From Chthoniobacteraceae bacterium (lineage in GTDB: Bacteria; Verrucomicrobiota; Verrucomicrobiia; Chthoniobacterales; Chthoniobacteraceae), in NCBI GenBank assembly GCA_947471505.1, contig CANIWM010000002.1, positions 1 through 64,000 on the forward strand: a stretch of DNA of 64,000 nt, read 5' to 3'. Position numbers and translations under genes: made by a program. Under the pieces are notes generated by a model. That model was given only the letters and a program-made list of their open reading frames with translations, made no database searches and was not told the origin of the DNA. How positions within the stretch are numbered: position 1 is the stretch's first letter; every line of letters begins with the position of its first letter. Of this stretch, positions 33,577 to 43,100 are shown one piece after another.

Positions 33577-35259
33577 GTGAATCCCAAACAAGCACTCAAT
33601 ATTCTCGTAGAAGCAGGCGTCGTGGACCGTTCCCAGTTCGATGACGTGATGCAGGAGGTCGCCCAGACTGGTAAGTCGCTGCCTCAGGTGATTACCGATT
33701 TCAGCTTCTGTACTGATGAAGTTTTTTACCAAACCATCGCGAACGCCATCGGGGCGGAGTACGCGAATCTCGCGGGCTTTGAGGCTCCGCCGGAAATCGT
33801 GGCGCTGCTGCCGGGCGCTCTGGCGCAGCAGCACCGAGCTTTCCCGCTGGGGATGGAGGACCACGTCATCCAGCTCGCGCTTTATGATCCGCTGAATTTG
33901 CAGGGACTGGAAGATTTGCGCTTTGCGCTGGGGAAGGATGTGCAGCCAGTGGTTGCGCCGCTTTACCAGATCGAAGACCTCATCAAAAAGCACTACGGCG
34001 CGGACTCGGGCTCGCTGGATGAGATTTTGAAGGAGCTGGGCGGGGCGATCACGTTTGGTGAGGATGGGCAGATTGATATGAAGGAGCTGGAGAACGAGGC
34101 GAATGCGGCCCCGATCATCCGCTATGTGGACCTCGTGCTGGCGCAGGCGATTCAGGACCGGGCGAGCGATATTCATTTTGAGCCGTTCGAGACGGATTTC
34201 AAAATCCGCTACCGGGTGGACGGCGCGCTTTACGAAATGGCTCCGCCGCCACGGCATCTCGCCGCGCCGGTGACTTCGCGGGTGAAGGTGATGAGCAATT
34301 TGAACATCGCGGAACGGCGAATCCCGCAGGACGGGCGCATCCAGATGCAGATCGCGGGGCGCCCGGTGGACCTTCGTGTGAGCACGCTGCCGACGCAGTT
34401 TGGCGAGTCGGTGGTGTTGCGCGTCTTGGACCGCTCGGCGGTGAAGCTGGAGATCGAGACGCTGGGGATGCCCGACTACATTTACAAATACCTCCTGCAC
34501 ACCATCGAGAAGCCGAACGGCATCTTCATCGTGACGGGGCCGACGGGCTCGGGGAAGACGACGACGCTTTACGCCTGCCTGAACAAAATCAACTCCGTGG
34601 AATCGAAGGTTCTCACCTGCGAAGACCCGGTGGAATACGACATTGATGGGATCATCCAAGTGCCGATCCAAGAGGCAATCGGACTGACTTTTGCGAGCGT
34701 GCTGCGGGCGTTCCTGCGGCAAGACCCGGACCGCATCATGGTCGGTGAAACGCGCGACAAGGAGACGGCGCAGATCGCGATTCAGGCGTCGCTGACGGGG
34801 CATCTGGTGTTCACCACGCTGCATACGAACGATGCGCCGGGCGCTGTGACACGGCTCATTGATATGGGCGTGGAGCCGTTCCTGATTTCTGCATCGCTGG
34901 AAGGTGTGCTGGGGCAGCGGCTCATGCGCCGGGTCTGCACAAGCTGCCGCCAAGAATACGAGCCGAGCGAGACAGTGCTGGCGCAGCTCGGGCTGTCTCC
35001 GATGGACATCGGGGACAAGACGTTCTTTTTCGGTAAAGGCTGCGATGTGTGTAACAACACGGGCTACAAAGGCCGCAAAGGCATCTACGAATTGCTCCAA
35101 GTCTCGGACCCGATTCGCGAGATGATCAATCAGCGCGCGCCCTCCGTGGTGCTCAAGCAGAAGGCCATCGAGCTGGGGATGATGACGCTGCGCGACGACG
35201 GACTGCGGTCCATTTACGACGGCCTGACGACCATCGAGGAAGTGCTGAAATACACGTAA
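33577..35259 (+). CDS. pilB: Type IV pilus/type II secretion assembly ATPase (PilB/GspE)
   Basis: Hexameric cytoplasmic ATPase that powers pilus or pseudopilus extension. The 560-residue protein starts with GTG at 33577 and has an N-terminal MshEN-type domain (about 1-150). The ATPase core has Walker A GPTGSGKTTT (K327), Asp box CEDPVEYDIDG, Walker B DRIMVGETRDKETA, His box TTLHTNDAPGA and a tetracysteine zinc site (CTSC, CDVC). It is followed by a pilC/gspF gene (135 bp gap) and a pseudopilin gene on the same strand. PilB and GspE cannot be separated with certainty by sequence alone. Confidence 0.93.
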   Translation: MNPKQALNILVEAGVVDRSQFDDVMQEVAQTGKSLPQVITDFSFCTDEVFYQTIANAIGAEYANLAGFEAPPEIVALLPGALAQQHRAFPLGMEDHVIQLALYDPLNLQGLEDLRFALGKDVQPVVAPLYQIEDLIKKHYGADSGSLDEILKELGGAITFGEDGQIDMKELENEANAAPIIRYVDLVLAQAIQDRASDIHFEPFETDFKIRYRVDGALYEMAPPPRHLAAPVTSRVKVMSNLNIAERRIPQDGRIQMQIAGRPVDLRVSTLPTQFGESVVLRVLDRSAVKLEIETLGMPDYIYKYLLHTIEKPNGIFIVTGPTGSGKTTTLYACLNKINSVESKVLTCEDPVEYDIDGIIQVPIQEAIGLTFASVLRAFLRQDPDRIMVGETRDKETAQIAIQASLTGHLVFTTLHTNDAPGAVTRLIDMGVEPFLISASLEGVLGQRLMRRVCTSCRQEYEPSETVLAQLGLSPMDIGDKTFFFGKGCDVCNNTGYKGRKGIYELLQVSDPIREMINQRAPSVVLKQKAIELGMMTLRDDGLRSIYDGLTTIEEVLKYT

Positions 35260-35394
35260 TGAACCACCGTGAAAAAGTCGTGAGTTTTCATTTTCCAGTC
35301 GCGAATCAAATCCAAGTGGACAACAGTCCGTACGCTCACTAACAAACCACTCCTTTAGCCTCCCAAAACCAAAACACACTTTTCTCCGAATACC

Positions 35395-36705
35395 ATGCCA
35401 CGATTTGAATACATCGCCCTCGACGCCCGAGGCACCGAAAACCGAGGGGTTCTCGAAGCCAATACACAGAACGACGTTGTCAACCAACTGCGCCAGTCCG
35501 GTTACTTCCCGACAAGCGTCGTCGTGGAAGGTCAAGGCGGCGCAAAGGTCGCGAAGAAAGGGAAGACAGCCGCGCCCGCAGCCAAGGTCGGCGCACCTGC
35601 CGCCAAGAAGGACAAAACATCCGCACTGCTCAAAAAGAGCGTCCCCAGCAAGACGCTGATGATTTTCACCCGCCAGCTCGCGACGCTGATTGATGCGGGA
35701 CTGCCCTTGCTCAAAGGGCTCGGCGTCTTGGCAAAACAGGAGAAAAACCTGACGCTCAAAGCAGCCATCAACAGCATGGCCGACGGCGTGCAGGGCGGCA
35801 GCACGTTCTCCGAGGCGATGGGGCAACACCCGAAGATTTTCAACAAGCTCTACGTCAGCATGGTGAAAGCCGGCGAGCTGGGCGGCGTGCTGGAGCTGGT
35901 GCTCACGCGTTTGGCGGAGTTCCAAGAAAAGGCGCAGAAGATCAAAAACAAGGTGAAGTCGGCGATGACGTATCCCGTGGTGGTGCTCGCCATCGCGATG
36001 CTGATCCTCGTCTTCTTGCTCACGATGATCGTGCCGAAGTTCACGACAATCTTTAAGGACATGCTCGGTGAAGACGCACAGCTCCCGGCCATCACGCGCT
36101 GGGTCATGGCGGTATCGGATGTCGTGAAGAACATGTTCTTCCCGCCGACGCTCTATTTCACCATCGTGGTCGTCGCCATCATCTACGCTGGCTGGTGGGC
36201 GATGAACAATACGCCCAAGGGCATCGAGCTTCTCGATAAGATCAAGCTGAGGGCTCCCGTCTTCGGCGACCTGATTCGCAAGAGTTCCATCGCTCGCTTC
36301 ACCCGCACACTCGGCACACTCGTGACGAGCGGCGTCCCGATTTTGCAGGCGCTCAACATCACCAAGGAGACCGCCGGTAACGTCGTCCTCGGCGACGCTA
36401 TCACAAAGGTCCACGACGCAGTGAAAGAGGGTGAGAGCATCGTGGCTCCGCTGGAAGCGAGTGGGGTGTTCCCGCCGATGGTGATTTCGATGGTTGATGT
36501 CGGCGAGGAGACGGGACAACTGCCCGAGATGCTCCTGAAGGTCGCCGAAGTGTATGACGACGAAGTGGACAACGCAGTCGAGAGTCTCACGTCCTTGCTG
36601 GAGCCGATCATGATCGTCTTCCTCGCTGTCATCGTGGGAACCATCGTAATCGCGCTGTTCATGCCGCTCATCGAGATCATCAACAAGATGCAGTCGCCAA
36701 AGTAA
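35395..36705 (+). CDS. pilC: Inner-membrane platform protein PilC/GspF
   Basis: Polytopic inner-membrane protein that links the assembly ATPase to the growing pilus. The 436-residue protein has the N-terminal MPRFEYIALDARGTENRGVL typical of the family, a Lys/Ala-rich linker (about 45-80), and two T2SSF domains starting at TLMIFTRQLATLIDAGLPLL and at RFTRTLGTLVTSGVPILQAL. The duplicated GxxFSEAM and EVYDDEVDNAVESLTSLLEP blocks are visible. Three membrane segments lie at about 195, 245 and 410. Its start is 135 bp behind pilB. Confidence 0.94.
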   Translation: MPRFEYIALDARGTENRGVLEANTQNDVVNQLRQSGYFPTSVVVEGQGGAKVAKKGKTAAPAAKVGAPAAKKDKTSALLKKSVPSKTLMIFTRQLATLIDAGLPLLKGLGVLAKQEKNLTLKAAINSMADGVQGGSTFSEAMGQHPKIFNKLYVSMVKAGELGGVLELVLTRLAEFQEKAQKIKNKVKSAMTYPVVVLAIAMLILVFLLTMIVPKFTTIFKDMLGEDAQLPAITRWVMAVSDVVKNMFFPPTLYFTIVVVAIIYAGWWAMNNTPKGIELLDKIKLRAPVFGDLIRKSSIARFTRTLGTLVTSGVPILQALNITKETAGNVVLGDAITKVHDAVKEGESIVAPLEASGVFPPMVISMVDVGEETGQLPEMLLKVAEVYDDEVDNAVESLTSLLEPIMIVFLAVIVGTIVIALFMPLIEIINKMQSPK

Positions 36706-36754
36706 CAACAAATACAGTGGCAAACTCTCTAGCCGCTCGTAACTTCCGCATACT

Positions 36755-37435
36755 ATGAACACACGCCCCACGAACCACGGCTTCACGCTTCTCGAACTCA
36801 TGACGGTCCTCCTCGTCATATCCGTCCTCACCGCAATGGTGGTGGGCGTGGCTGGCATGGTGCAGACCAAGGCCGCCAAAGCCCGTGCGAAGACGGAAAT
36901 CGCGATGCTCAGTCTGGCTGCGGATAACTACAAAAACGACAACGGCGGCTACCCGAGAACGGATGAAACGGACAAGCTCGACCCCCGCAAAGACTTCAGC
37001 CCGACCAGCAAGAAGTACGAGGAAGCAAGCCTCGCTCTCTACCGCGAACTTACCGGCGATAAGGGTCCAGACCGCGACAAGCCCGATGGCATCCCCGACG
37101 CAGATACACCCGCCTATCTCAAAGAGTTCGACCTTCGCATCGTAAAGCGTTCACAGAACACACAAGGCGGGAGCAATAAGACCGAGGTGAAGTATTTCCA
37201 AGACCCGTTCGGGTTCCCCTACGGATACTCCACCGCTGCCGCAAAGCAGGAGCAGGAATACAGTTCGACCCTTCGGAAAACTGGAACCGCCGAACGCAAA
37301 CGAGACGACGAAGCGGAAGGCTTCAATACCGTGACATTCGACCTCTGGAGCACTGCTGGGAGCAACTCCACAACGGCCCCAAGCGCTGGCAAGGACGCAT
37401 CGAACGAGCAGGCAAAGTGGATTAAGAACTGGTAG
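36755..37435 (+). CDS. Type II secretion pseudopilin / type IV pilin-like protein
   Basis: A 226-residue prepilin. The short leader MNTRPTNHG is cut before F10 (HG|FTLLELMTVLLVI), with the conserved Glu at +5 (E14). A hydrophobic helix of about 22 residues follows. The globular part resembles GspG-type major pseudopilins (SLAADNYKNDNGGYPRTDE, FQDPFGFPYGYS) but is longer, with a Ser/Thr/Lys-rich tail. It stands 49 bp behind pilC, so pilB-pilC-pilin are probably one transcript. The prepilin peptidase is not in the window. Confidence 0.88.
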   Translation: MNTRPTNHGFTLLELMTVLLVISVLTAMVVGVAGMVQTKAAKARAKTEIAMLSLAADNYKNDNGGYPRTDETDKLDPRKDFSPTSKKYEEASLALYRELTGDKGPDRDKPDGIPDADTPAYLKEFDLRIVKRSQNTQGGSNKTEVKYFQDPFGFPYGYSTAAAKQEQEYSSTLRKTGTAERKRDDEAEGFNTVTFDLWSTAGSNSTTAPSAGKDASNEQAKWIKNW

Positions 37436-37482
37436 CGCGGACAGCCCCTAATTTGCGGACGGGTGCGCGGTATTTCCCGCGC

Positions 37483-40122
37483 ATGAAAACACTCTCGTTT
37501 GCCGTCCTTATCGCCGCCGCCTCGCTCGCCGAGCAACCGGAGGATTTTCGTTTCAAAGTCGAGCGGCTCGCTGGGCCTTTTGCGCAGCCGATGGAGCTGG
37601 AGATTGCGCCGGATGGTCGCGTCTTCATTAACGAATATGGCGGGAAGCTGAAGATACTGAACCCGGCGACGAATCAGATCACGCTGGCGGGGGAGCTGAA
37701 GGTTTTCACCGGGCAGGAGAATGGGTTTCTCGGCTTCGCACTGGACCCGAAGTTTGCGGAGAACGGTTACATTTTCTGCCTCTACTCGCCGCCAGGGTTC
37801 GATGGGCAGTATCTCTCGCGCTTCACGATGAGGGGCGACACGCTGGATGTGGCCTCGGAGAAGGTGCTGCTGAAATACGACGAGCAGCGCAAGGAGTGCT
37901 GCCACCACGCGGGGAGCGTGGAGTTCGGGCCGGATGGGAATCTTTATTGGAGCGCGGGCGATAACACGCATCCGCACGGCGACAGCGAGGGCTATGCGCC
38001 GATCGATGAGCGCGAGGGGAAGGCTCCGTGGGATGCGCAGAAGTCTGCCGCCAATACCATGAGCCTCGCGGGGAAAATCAATCGCGTGCGCCCGACTGCG
38101 GACGGCGGCTATGAGATTCCGGCGGGCAATTTGTTCCCCGTCGGCACGCCGAAGACGCGCCCGGAGATTTACGCGATGGGCTGCCGGAATCCGTGGCGCA
38201 TGTCCATAGATGCAAAGACGGGCTTCGTGTATTGGGGCGAGGTGGGGCCGGATGCGGGCGGCGATGGGAAGCGCGGGCCGCGCGGCTACGATGAGATCAA
38301 TCAGGCGAAAAAGGCGGGCAATTTCGGCTGGCCGTATTTCATCGGCGATAACTTCGCTTACCCCGAATACGACTACACTACGAAGACCGTCGGGCCGCTT
38401 TTCGATGCGGCAAAGCCCATCAACGAAAGCCCGAACAACACTGGTGCTCGCGAGCTGCCGCCCGCGACGCCGGCATTCCTCTACTGGCCTTATCGCGAGC
38501 CGAAGAAGTGGCAGGAACTGGGGCAGGGAGGACGCACGGCTTGCGCCGGGCCGGTGTATTATTGCGGCATCAACAGCCCGAAGTCCGACGGCTTCCCTCA
38601 GCACTTCTCGCGGTGCTTGCTGTTCTGGGATTGGGAGCGCCCGTTCATCAAATGGGCGCGGCTCGACGGGAACTCGGACCTCGTGGAGCTGCTGCCATTT
38701 ACTAGCGCCGTCGTCGTCGCCAATAAGGACGAGGAAATCAAAAAAGTGCAGCCGCTCATTGATGCTGGAGCCACGCTCGTGAAGCGCCCGGTGGATGCGC
38801 AGTTCGACAAAGACGGCGTCCTTTACCTCCTCGACTACGGCGCGACGTGGGGCGCGAACGCTGATTCCCAGCTCCTCCGCATCCGCTACGTGCGCGGCAA
38901 TCTCCCGCCACTCGCCCGCGCCGCAGTCACGCCCGCAGCGGGCCGCGAACCGCTCACGGTCGCGCTTAGCGCCGCCGGTTCACGCGACCCGGAAAGCGGC
39001 GCGCTCACTTACGCTTGGACGCTCCAGCCCGGCGGGAAAATGCTCGGCACGGGCGAGACACTCAGCGCCTCCATCGCGGAACCCGGCAGCTACACCGTGG
39101 AGGTCCGCATCACCGACGGCAAAGGCGCGACCGCCACGGCGAGCACGCCGCTCATCGTCGGCAACTCCGCGCCCACGGTGAAGTTCGAGCAGCCGCAAGA
39201 GGGCGACTTTTTCACCACCGGAGTCGCAGTCCCGTTTCGCGTGAGCGCGACCGACTTAGAAGACGGCGCATCCAGCGCAAAGCCCGATGAATTCAGCGTC
39301 CGCACGCTCGTCAGCGCCAGCTTCGTCCGCGCCGACGGCAAAGAAGAAGCGTCCGACCCCGGCCTCTCGCGCATGAAACAAAGCGACTGCTTTAACTGCC
39401 ACGCCGTAGAGCAAAAGATCGTCGGCCCAACGCTGCTCGAAATCGCCGGAAAATATCGCGACCAACCCGGCGCGGCGGATTTGCTGAACAAGAAAGTGCG
39501 CGAAGGCGGCAGCGGAGTATGGGGGCCGATCCCGATGCTCCCGCACCCGCAGCACACGACGGACGAAGTCGCCATCATGCTCCGCTGGGTGCTCGCATTG
39601 GGAAAAGGACACAGCGGCCCCGTCGTCATCCGTGGCCTCACCGGCGAACTCGTCCCGCCCAAAGCCGACAAGCCCGGCAGCTACGTGCTCGAAGCCGTAT
39701 TCACCGACGCCGGGCGCGGCACCGCAGGCTCGCTCAGCGGCAAGGCGACCGTGGCCCTCCGCTCCCGCCGCATCGAGGCCGAGCGTGGCGAAATCACCGG
39801 GGCAAAAAACCTCGGCACCGTCGTCGGCGCAACGGACCACGGGCATCACGTGAACCTCGGGACGCTCAACCTCGAGGGCAGTAAAAGCGTCACCTTCCAC
39901 GCCAGCAGCGGCAACGTCGGCGGCAATATCGAACTCCACAGCGGCAGCCCCACCGGCGACCTCCTCGCCACCGTGGAAGTGCCGAATACCGGCGGCTGGG
40001 ACAAATTCATAGACCCCACCGCGCCACTCGCCGCCACACCCCGCGCCGCGATTTTCGCCGTCTTCGTGAACCCCGGCAAAGGCGGGCTGATGAACCTCGA
40101 TTGGGTGGAGTTTAAGCCCTAG
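37483..40122 (+). CDS. Secreted sugar/aldose dehydrogenase-like protein with PKD, cytochrome c and carbohydrate-binding regions
   Basis: An 879-residue exported protein with signal peptide MKTLSFAVLIAAASLA. Residues about 25-480 form a GSDH/YliI-like six-bladed propeller (quinoprotein glucose dehydrogenase family: ENGFLGFALDPKFAENGYIF, AGSVEFGPDGNLYWSAGDN, GYDEINQAKKAGNFGWPY). A PKD domain is at about 485-570. A class I cytochrome c domain has haem site CFNCH (C636-C639-H640) and probable axial Met in IPMLPHP. A CBM6/DUF1080-like C-terminus starts near IEAERGEITGAKNLG. The fusion suggests a self-contained periplasmic or surface oxidoreductase passing electrons from sugar to haem. The next gene starts 45 bp later. 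Confidence 0.9.
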   Translation: MKTLSFAVLIAAASLAEQPEDFRFKVERLAGPFAQPMELEIAPDGRVFINEYGGKLKILNPATNQITLAGELKVFTGQENGFLGFALDPKFAENGYIFCLYSPPGFDGQYLSRFTMRGDTLDVASEKVLLKYDEQRKECCHHAGSVEFGPDGNLYWSAGDNTHPHGDSEGYAPIDEREGKAPWDAQKSAANTMSLAGKINRVRPTADGGYEIPAGNLFPVGTPKTRPEIYAMGCRNPWRMSIDAKTGFVYWGEVGPDAGGDGKRGPRGYDEINQAKKAGNFGWPYFIGDNFAYPEYDYTTKTVGPLFDAAKPINESPNNTGARELPPATPAFLYWPYREPKKWQELGQGGRTACAGPVYYCGINSPKSDGFPQHFSRCLLFWDWERPFIKWARLDGNSDLVELLPFTSAVVVANKDEEIKKVQPLIDAGATLVKRPVDAQFDKDGVLYLLDYGATWGANADSQLLRIRYVRGNLPPLARAAVTPAAGREPLTVALSAAGSRDPESGALTYAWTLQPGGKMLGTGETLSASIAEPGSYTVEVRITDGKGATATASTPLIVGNSAPTVKFEQPQEGDFFTTGVAVPFRVSATDLEDGASSAKPDEFSVRTLVSASFVRADGKEEASDPGLSRMKQSDCFNCHAVEQKIVGPTLLEIAGKYRDQPGAADLLNKKVREGGSGVWGPIPMLPHPQHTTDEVAIMLRWVLALGKGHSGPVVIRGLTGELVPPKADKPGSYVLEAVFTDAGRGTAGSLSGKATVALRSRRIEAERGEITGAKNLGTVVGATDHGHHVNLGTLNLEGSKSVTFHASSGNVGGNIELHSGSPTGDLLATVEVPNTGGWDKFIDPTAPLAATPRAAIFAVFVNPGKGGLMNLDWVEFKP

Positions 40123-40167
40123 TTGCAGGGAGTTCCAAGGCTCGCGAGGCGGGCGGGTTCATCAGGG

Positions 40168-43100
40168 ATGAAATCCATCACCACCTCGTTGTCCGCTGCC
40201 TCTTTCCTCGTCTCGTTGTCGGCGTTCGGGGCTGAGTTTCAGCCAATTAAAGACGCATCGCTCGACCCTGCAGCGTTTGCGCAATGGGTGGATGGCGCGG
40301 CTTCTCCCATCGCGGATAAAGCCCCGACAGCAGCGGTCTGGACAGCCAAAGCGAAGCCGGATTGGCAGGGCGTGAAATTCGGCGAAGGACGCGCGACGGG
40401 CATCCGACATTTGCGGGTCGGGCTGACGGAGAGCACGGCGGTGGGAAGCGTGTTGGTGCGCGGCGGCGGGATGCTCAGTGTTTTGAAAGCGGGCGCGATT
40501 TATCCCGGTGACTTGGCGGATGATACGCAATGGATCGCAGCGGAGCGCCTCACGGATAGCGCGGTGTCGAGGGCGGAGGTGGATACGGAGGGCTACGCGC
40601 TGTGGACGCTGCCTGCGGACACGCAGACGCGGGCGCTGCGCTTCAGCCACACGCCTGCGGCGGGCGACCGGGAGACGGCAGGCTGGCTTGGCGGCGTCTG
40701 GATTTTGCCGGAGCGTCTGACCAATGTCGGGCAGCAAGCACTCGCGCAATCGGCAGCGCGTGACGACGTGAGCGCGCGGCTCGTGGATGGCTCGAACAAC
40801 CGCACTTGGGGAACGTGGGACAACGGCGAGAAGGGCTCGACGTTCCCGCTTTCGCCGGAGCATCCCGAGTTCATCACGCTCACATGGCCGAAGGCGGTTT
40901 CGCTCCAAGGCGTGTGTCTGTTATGGACGGGATTTGCGGCTGTGGAAATCGAAGCGTTCACCGGCGGCGACAATGAGAACGTGAAGGAAGCGGCGGATGC
41001 CCGCTGGCAGCGCGTCGCGAGCCGGAGCGACATGGATTCGTTGTATCCGCTCGCGCTCGGCCCGCAGTGGATCGGATGGGAAAAGCCGACGCTCACTCGC
41101 GCGCTGCGCTTGCGCATCACGAAAGGCGCGAAGTCGGGCCACTCGCATCTCGCCGACAAAGTGAAAGACGGTCGCCGCGTCTGGCTCGGCGAAATCATGG
41201 CTCTCTCACCCGTCGCGAATGGCAAGATGAGCGCGCTCATTTTGCCGAAGGCTGTCGAGGAGCCGCCACCGATTCCTGTAAAGTTCACGCTTCCCGAGGC
41301 TGGGCAGGTGACCCTCGTCATCGAGGACAAGGACGGTCGCCGCGTGCGCAATCTCGTGAGCGAGACGCCTTTTCCTGCGGGCGAAAATATCGCGTGGTGG
41401 GATGGCAGCGATGACCTTTTGCGCGACCCCGAAGCGGCGGCGCACGGCGTCTATAATATCCCCACACGGCCCGTAGCACCCGGCAAATATACAGTGCGCG
41501 GGCTGGTTCATCGCCCGCTGGCGCTGCGGTACGAGTTCAGCATCTACAACGCAGGCAAGCCCGCATGGGAGACTGCGGATAAAACCGGCTGCTGGCTCAC
41601 CACGCACACGCCGCCGACGAGCATGGCCTTCGTCCCCGGCACGCGCACGGCGGACGGACAGCCGCTCGTCTTCATGGGGGCCTTCGTCGCGGAAGGCGGG
41701 CACGGCCTGCAATGGCTGCGCGAAGACGGGACAAAACTCGGCGGGCAAGGCTGGGTCGGCGGCAACTGGACTGGTGCGCCAACGCTCACCGTCGATCTCG
41801 GCGCAAACGCCGTCGCCGAGCACCTGTGCTACGTGGGCTCCGTGTGGGAAGGCGAACTGCGGCTCACCGCGAAGACCAAGAAACTCGAAGACAAAAGCGT
41901 GCTGAAACAAAAGCTCGGCGAGGAAGTGGACCGGAAGAAAATGCAGCAGCCACCGCCGAAATTCGAGGGCTTTGACGGCGGCGAGAATATCCTCGTCCTC
42001 GGCGGAATCGCTGCGCGAGATGGACAGCTCGTATGCTCGCTCGTCCGGCAGAACGAGTTGCTCGTCGTGGACATCAAAGGCGGCACCATCGCATCGCGCA
42101 TCCCGCTCGAAAACCCACGCGGCGTGGCTTTCGACGCGCAAGGACGACTGCTCGCGCTCAGCGGGAAGACGCTCGTCCGCTTTCCCACCCTCGCCGCAAA
42201 GCCGGAGACGCTCATCGCTGTGGGGCTCGATGATCCACGCCACGTCGCGGTGGAAGCAGACGGGAGTTTTCTCATCACGGATCGCGGCGCTGCGCACCAA
42301 GTGAAACGCTTCTCCGCTGCGGGCAAAGCGGTCGGGAATATCGGAACAGCAGGAGCGCCGAGCATCGGTGCATACAACCCGCAGCACATGAATCAGCCCA
42401 ACGGTCTCGCCGTAGATTCGCAAGGGCGCGTGTGGGTCGCCGAGGCGGACAACTCGCCGCGCCGCGTGTCGCTGTGGTCGGCCAAAGGCGAGCTTGTGCG
42501 CGCATTTTACGGCCCCACGGAATACGGCGGCGGCGGGGTGCTCGACCCGAAAGAGGACACACGGTTCTTCTATAAAGGGCTGGAGTTTGCGCTCGATTGG
42601 AAGACGGGCACCGACAAGCTCACGCGAGTCTTTGCGCGTCCGAACCCGCTGCTCAGCGCGCACTCTGGATACTTCTCGCCCGACACGCCGCTGTATCCGC
42701 CGACGCAAAAAGGGCAGCGATATTTCACGAGCTGCTACACGCACAATCCGACCAATGGCGATGACGTGGCGTTCGTCTGGAGCGACGACGGCATGCAGGC
42801 GCATCTCGTCGCTGCGCTTGGTCTGGCGCAGGCGTGGCCGCTGTTGCGAAGTGAGGCGTTCCGCTCGCGCTGGCCCACTGGCACGAAGCCGGAGGAAGAG
42901 AACCCGAAGCCCGAAGCGGGAGCTATTTTCTGCTGGAGCGATGCGAACCACGACGGACAGCCACAGCCGGAAGAGGTGCAGCTTTCGCTAGGCCGGATGC
43001 GCGGAGTCACGGTGATGAACGACCTTTCGTTCGTCGTCGCGCGCATGGGCGAAAACAGCGTGCGCTTTGTCCCGACGTTCGACGGCACGACGCCGCGCTA

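Noticed and set aside
33379-36879. Open frame of 1166 codons on the minus strand across pilB, pilC and the pseudopilin gene
   Set aside because: It is antisense to three well-supported genes, is rich in His, Arg, Asp and Leu with no domain, and is explained by the high G+C content.
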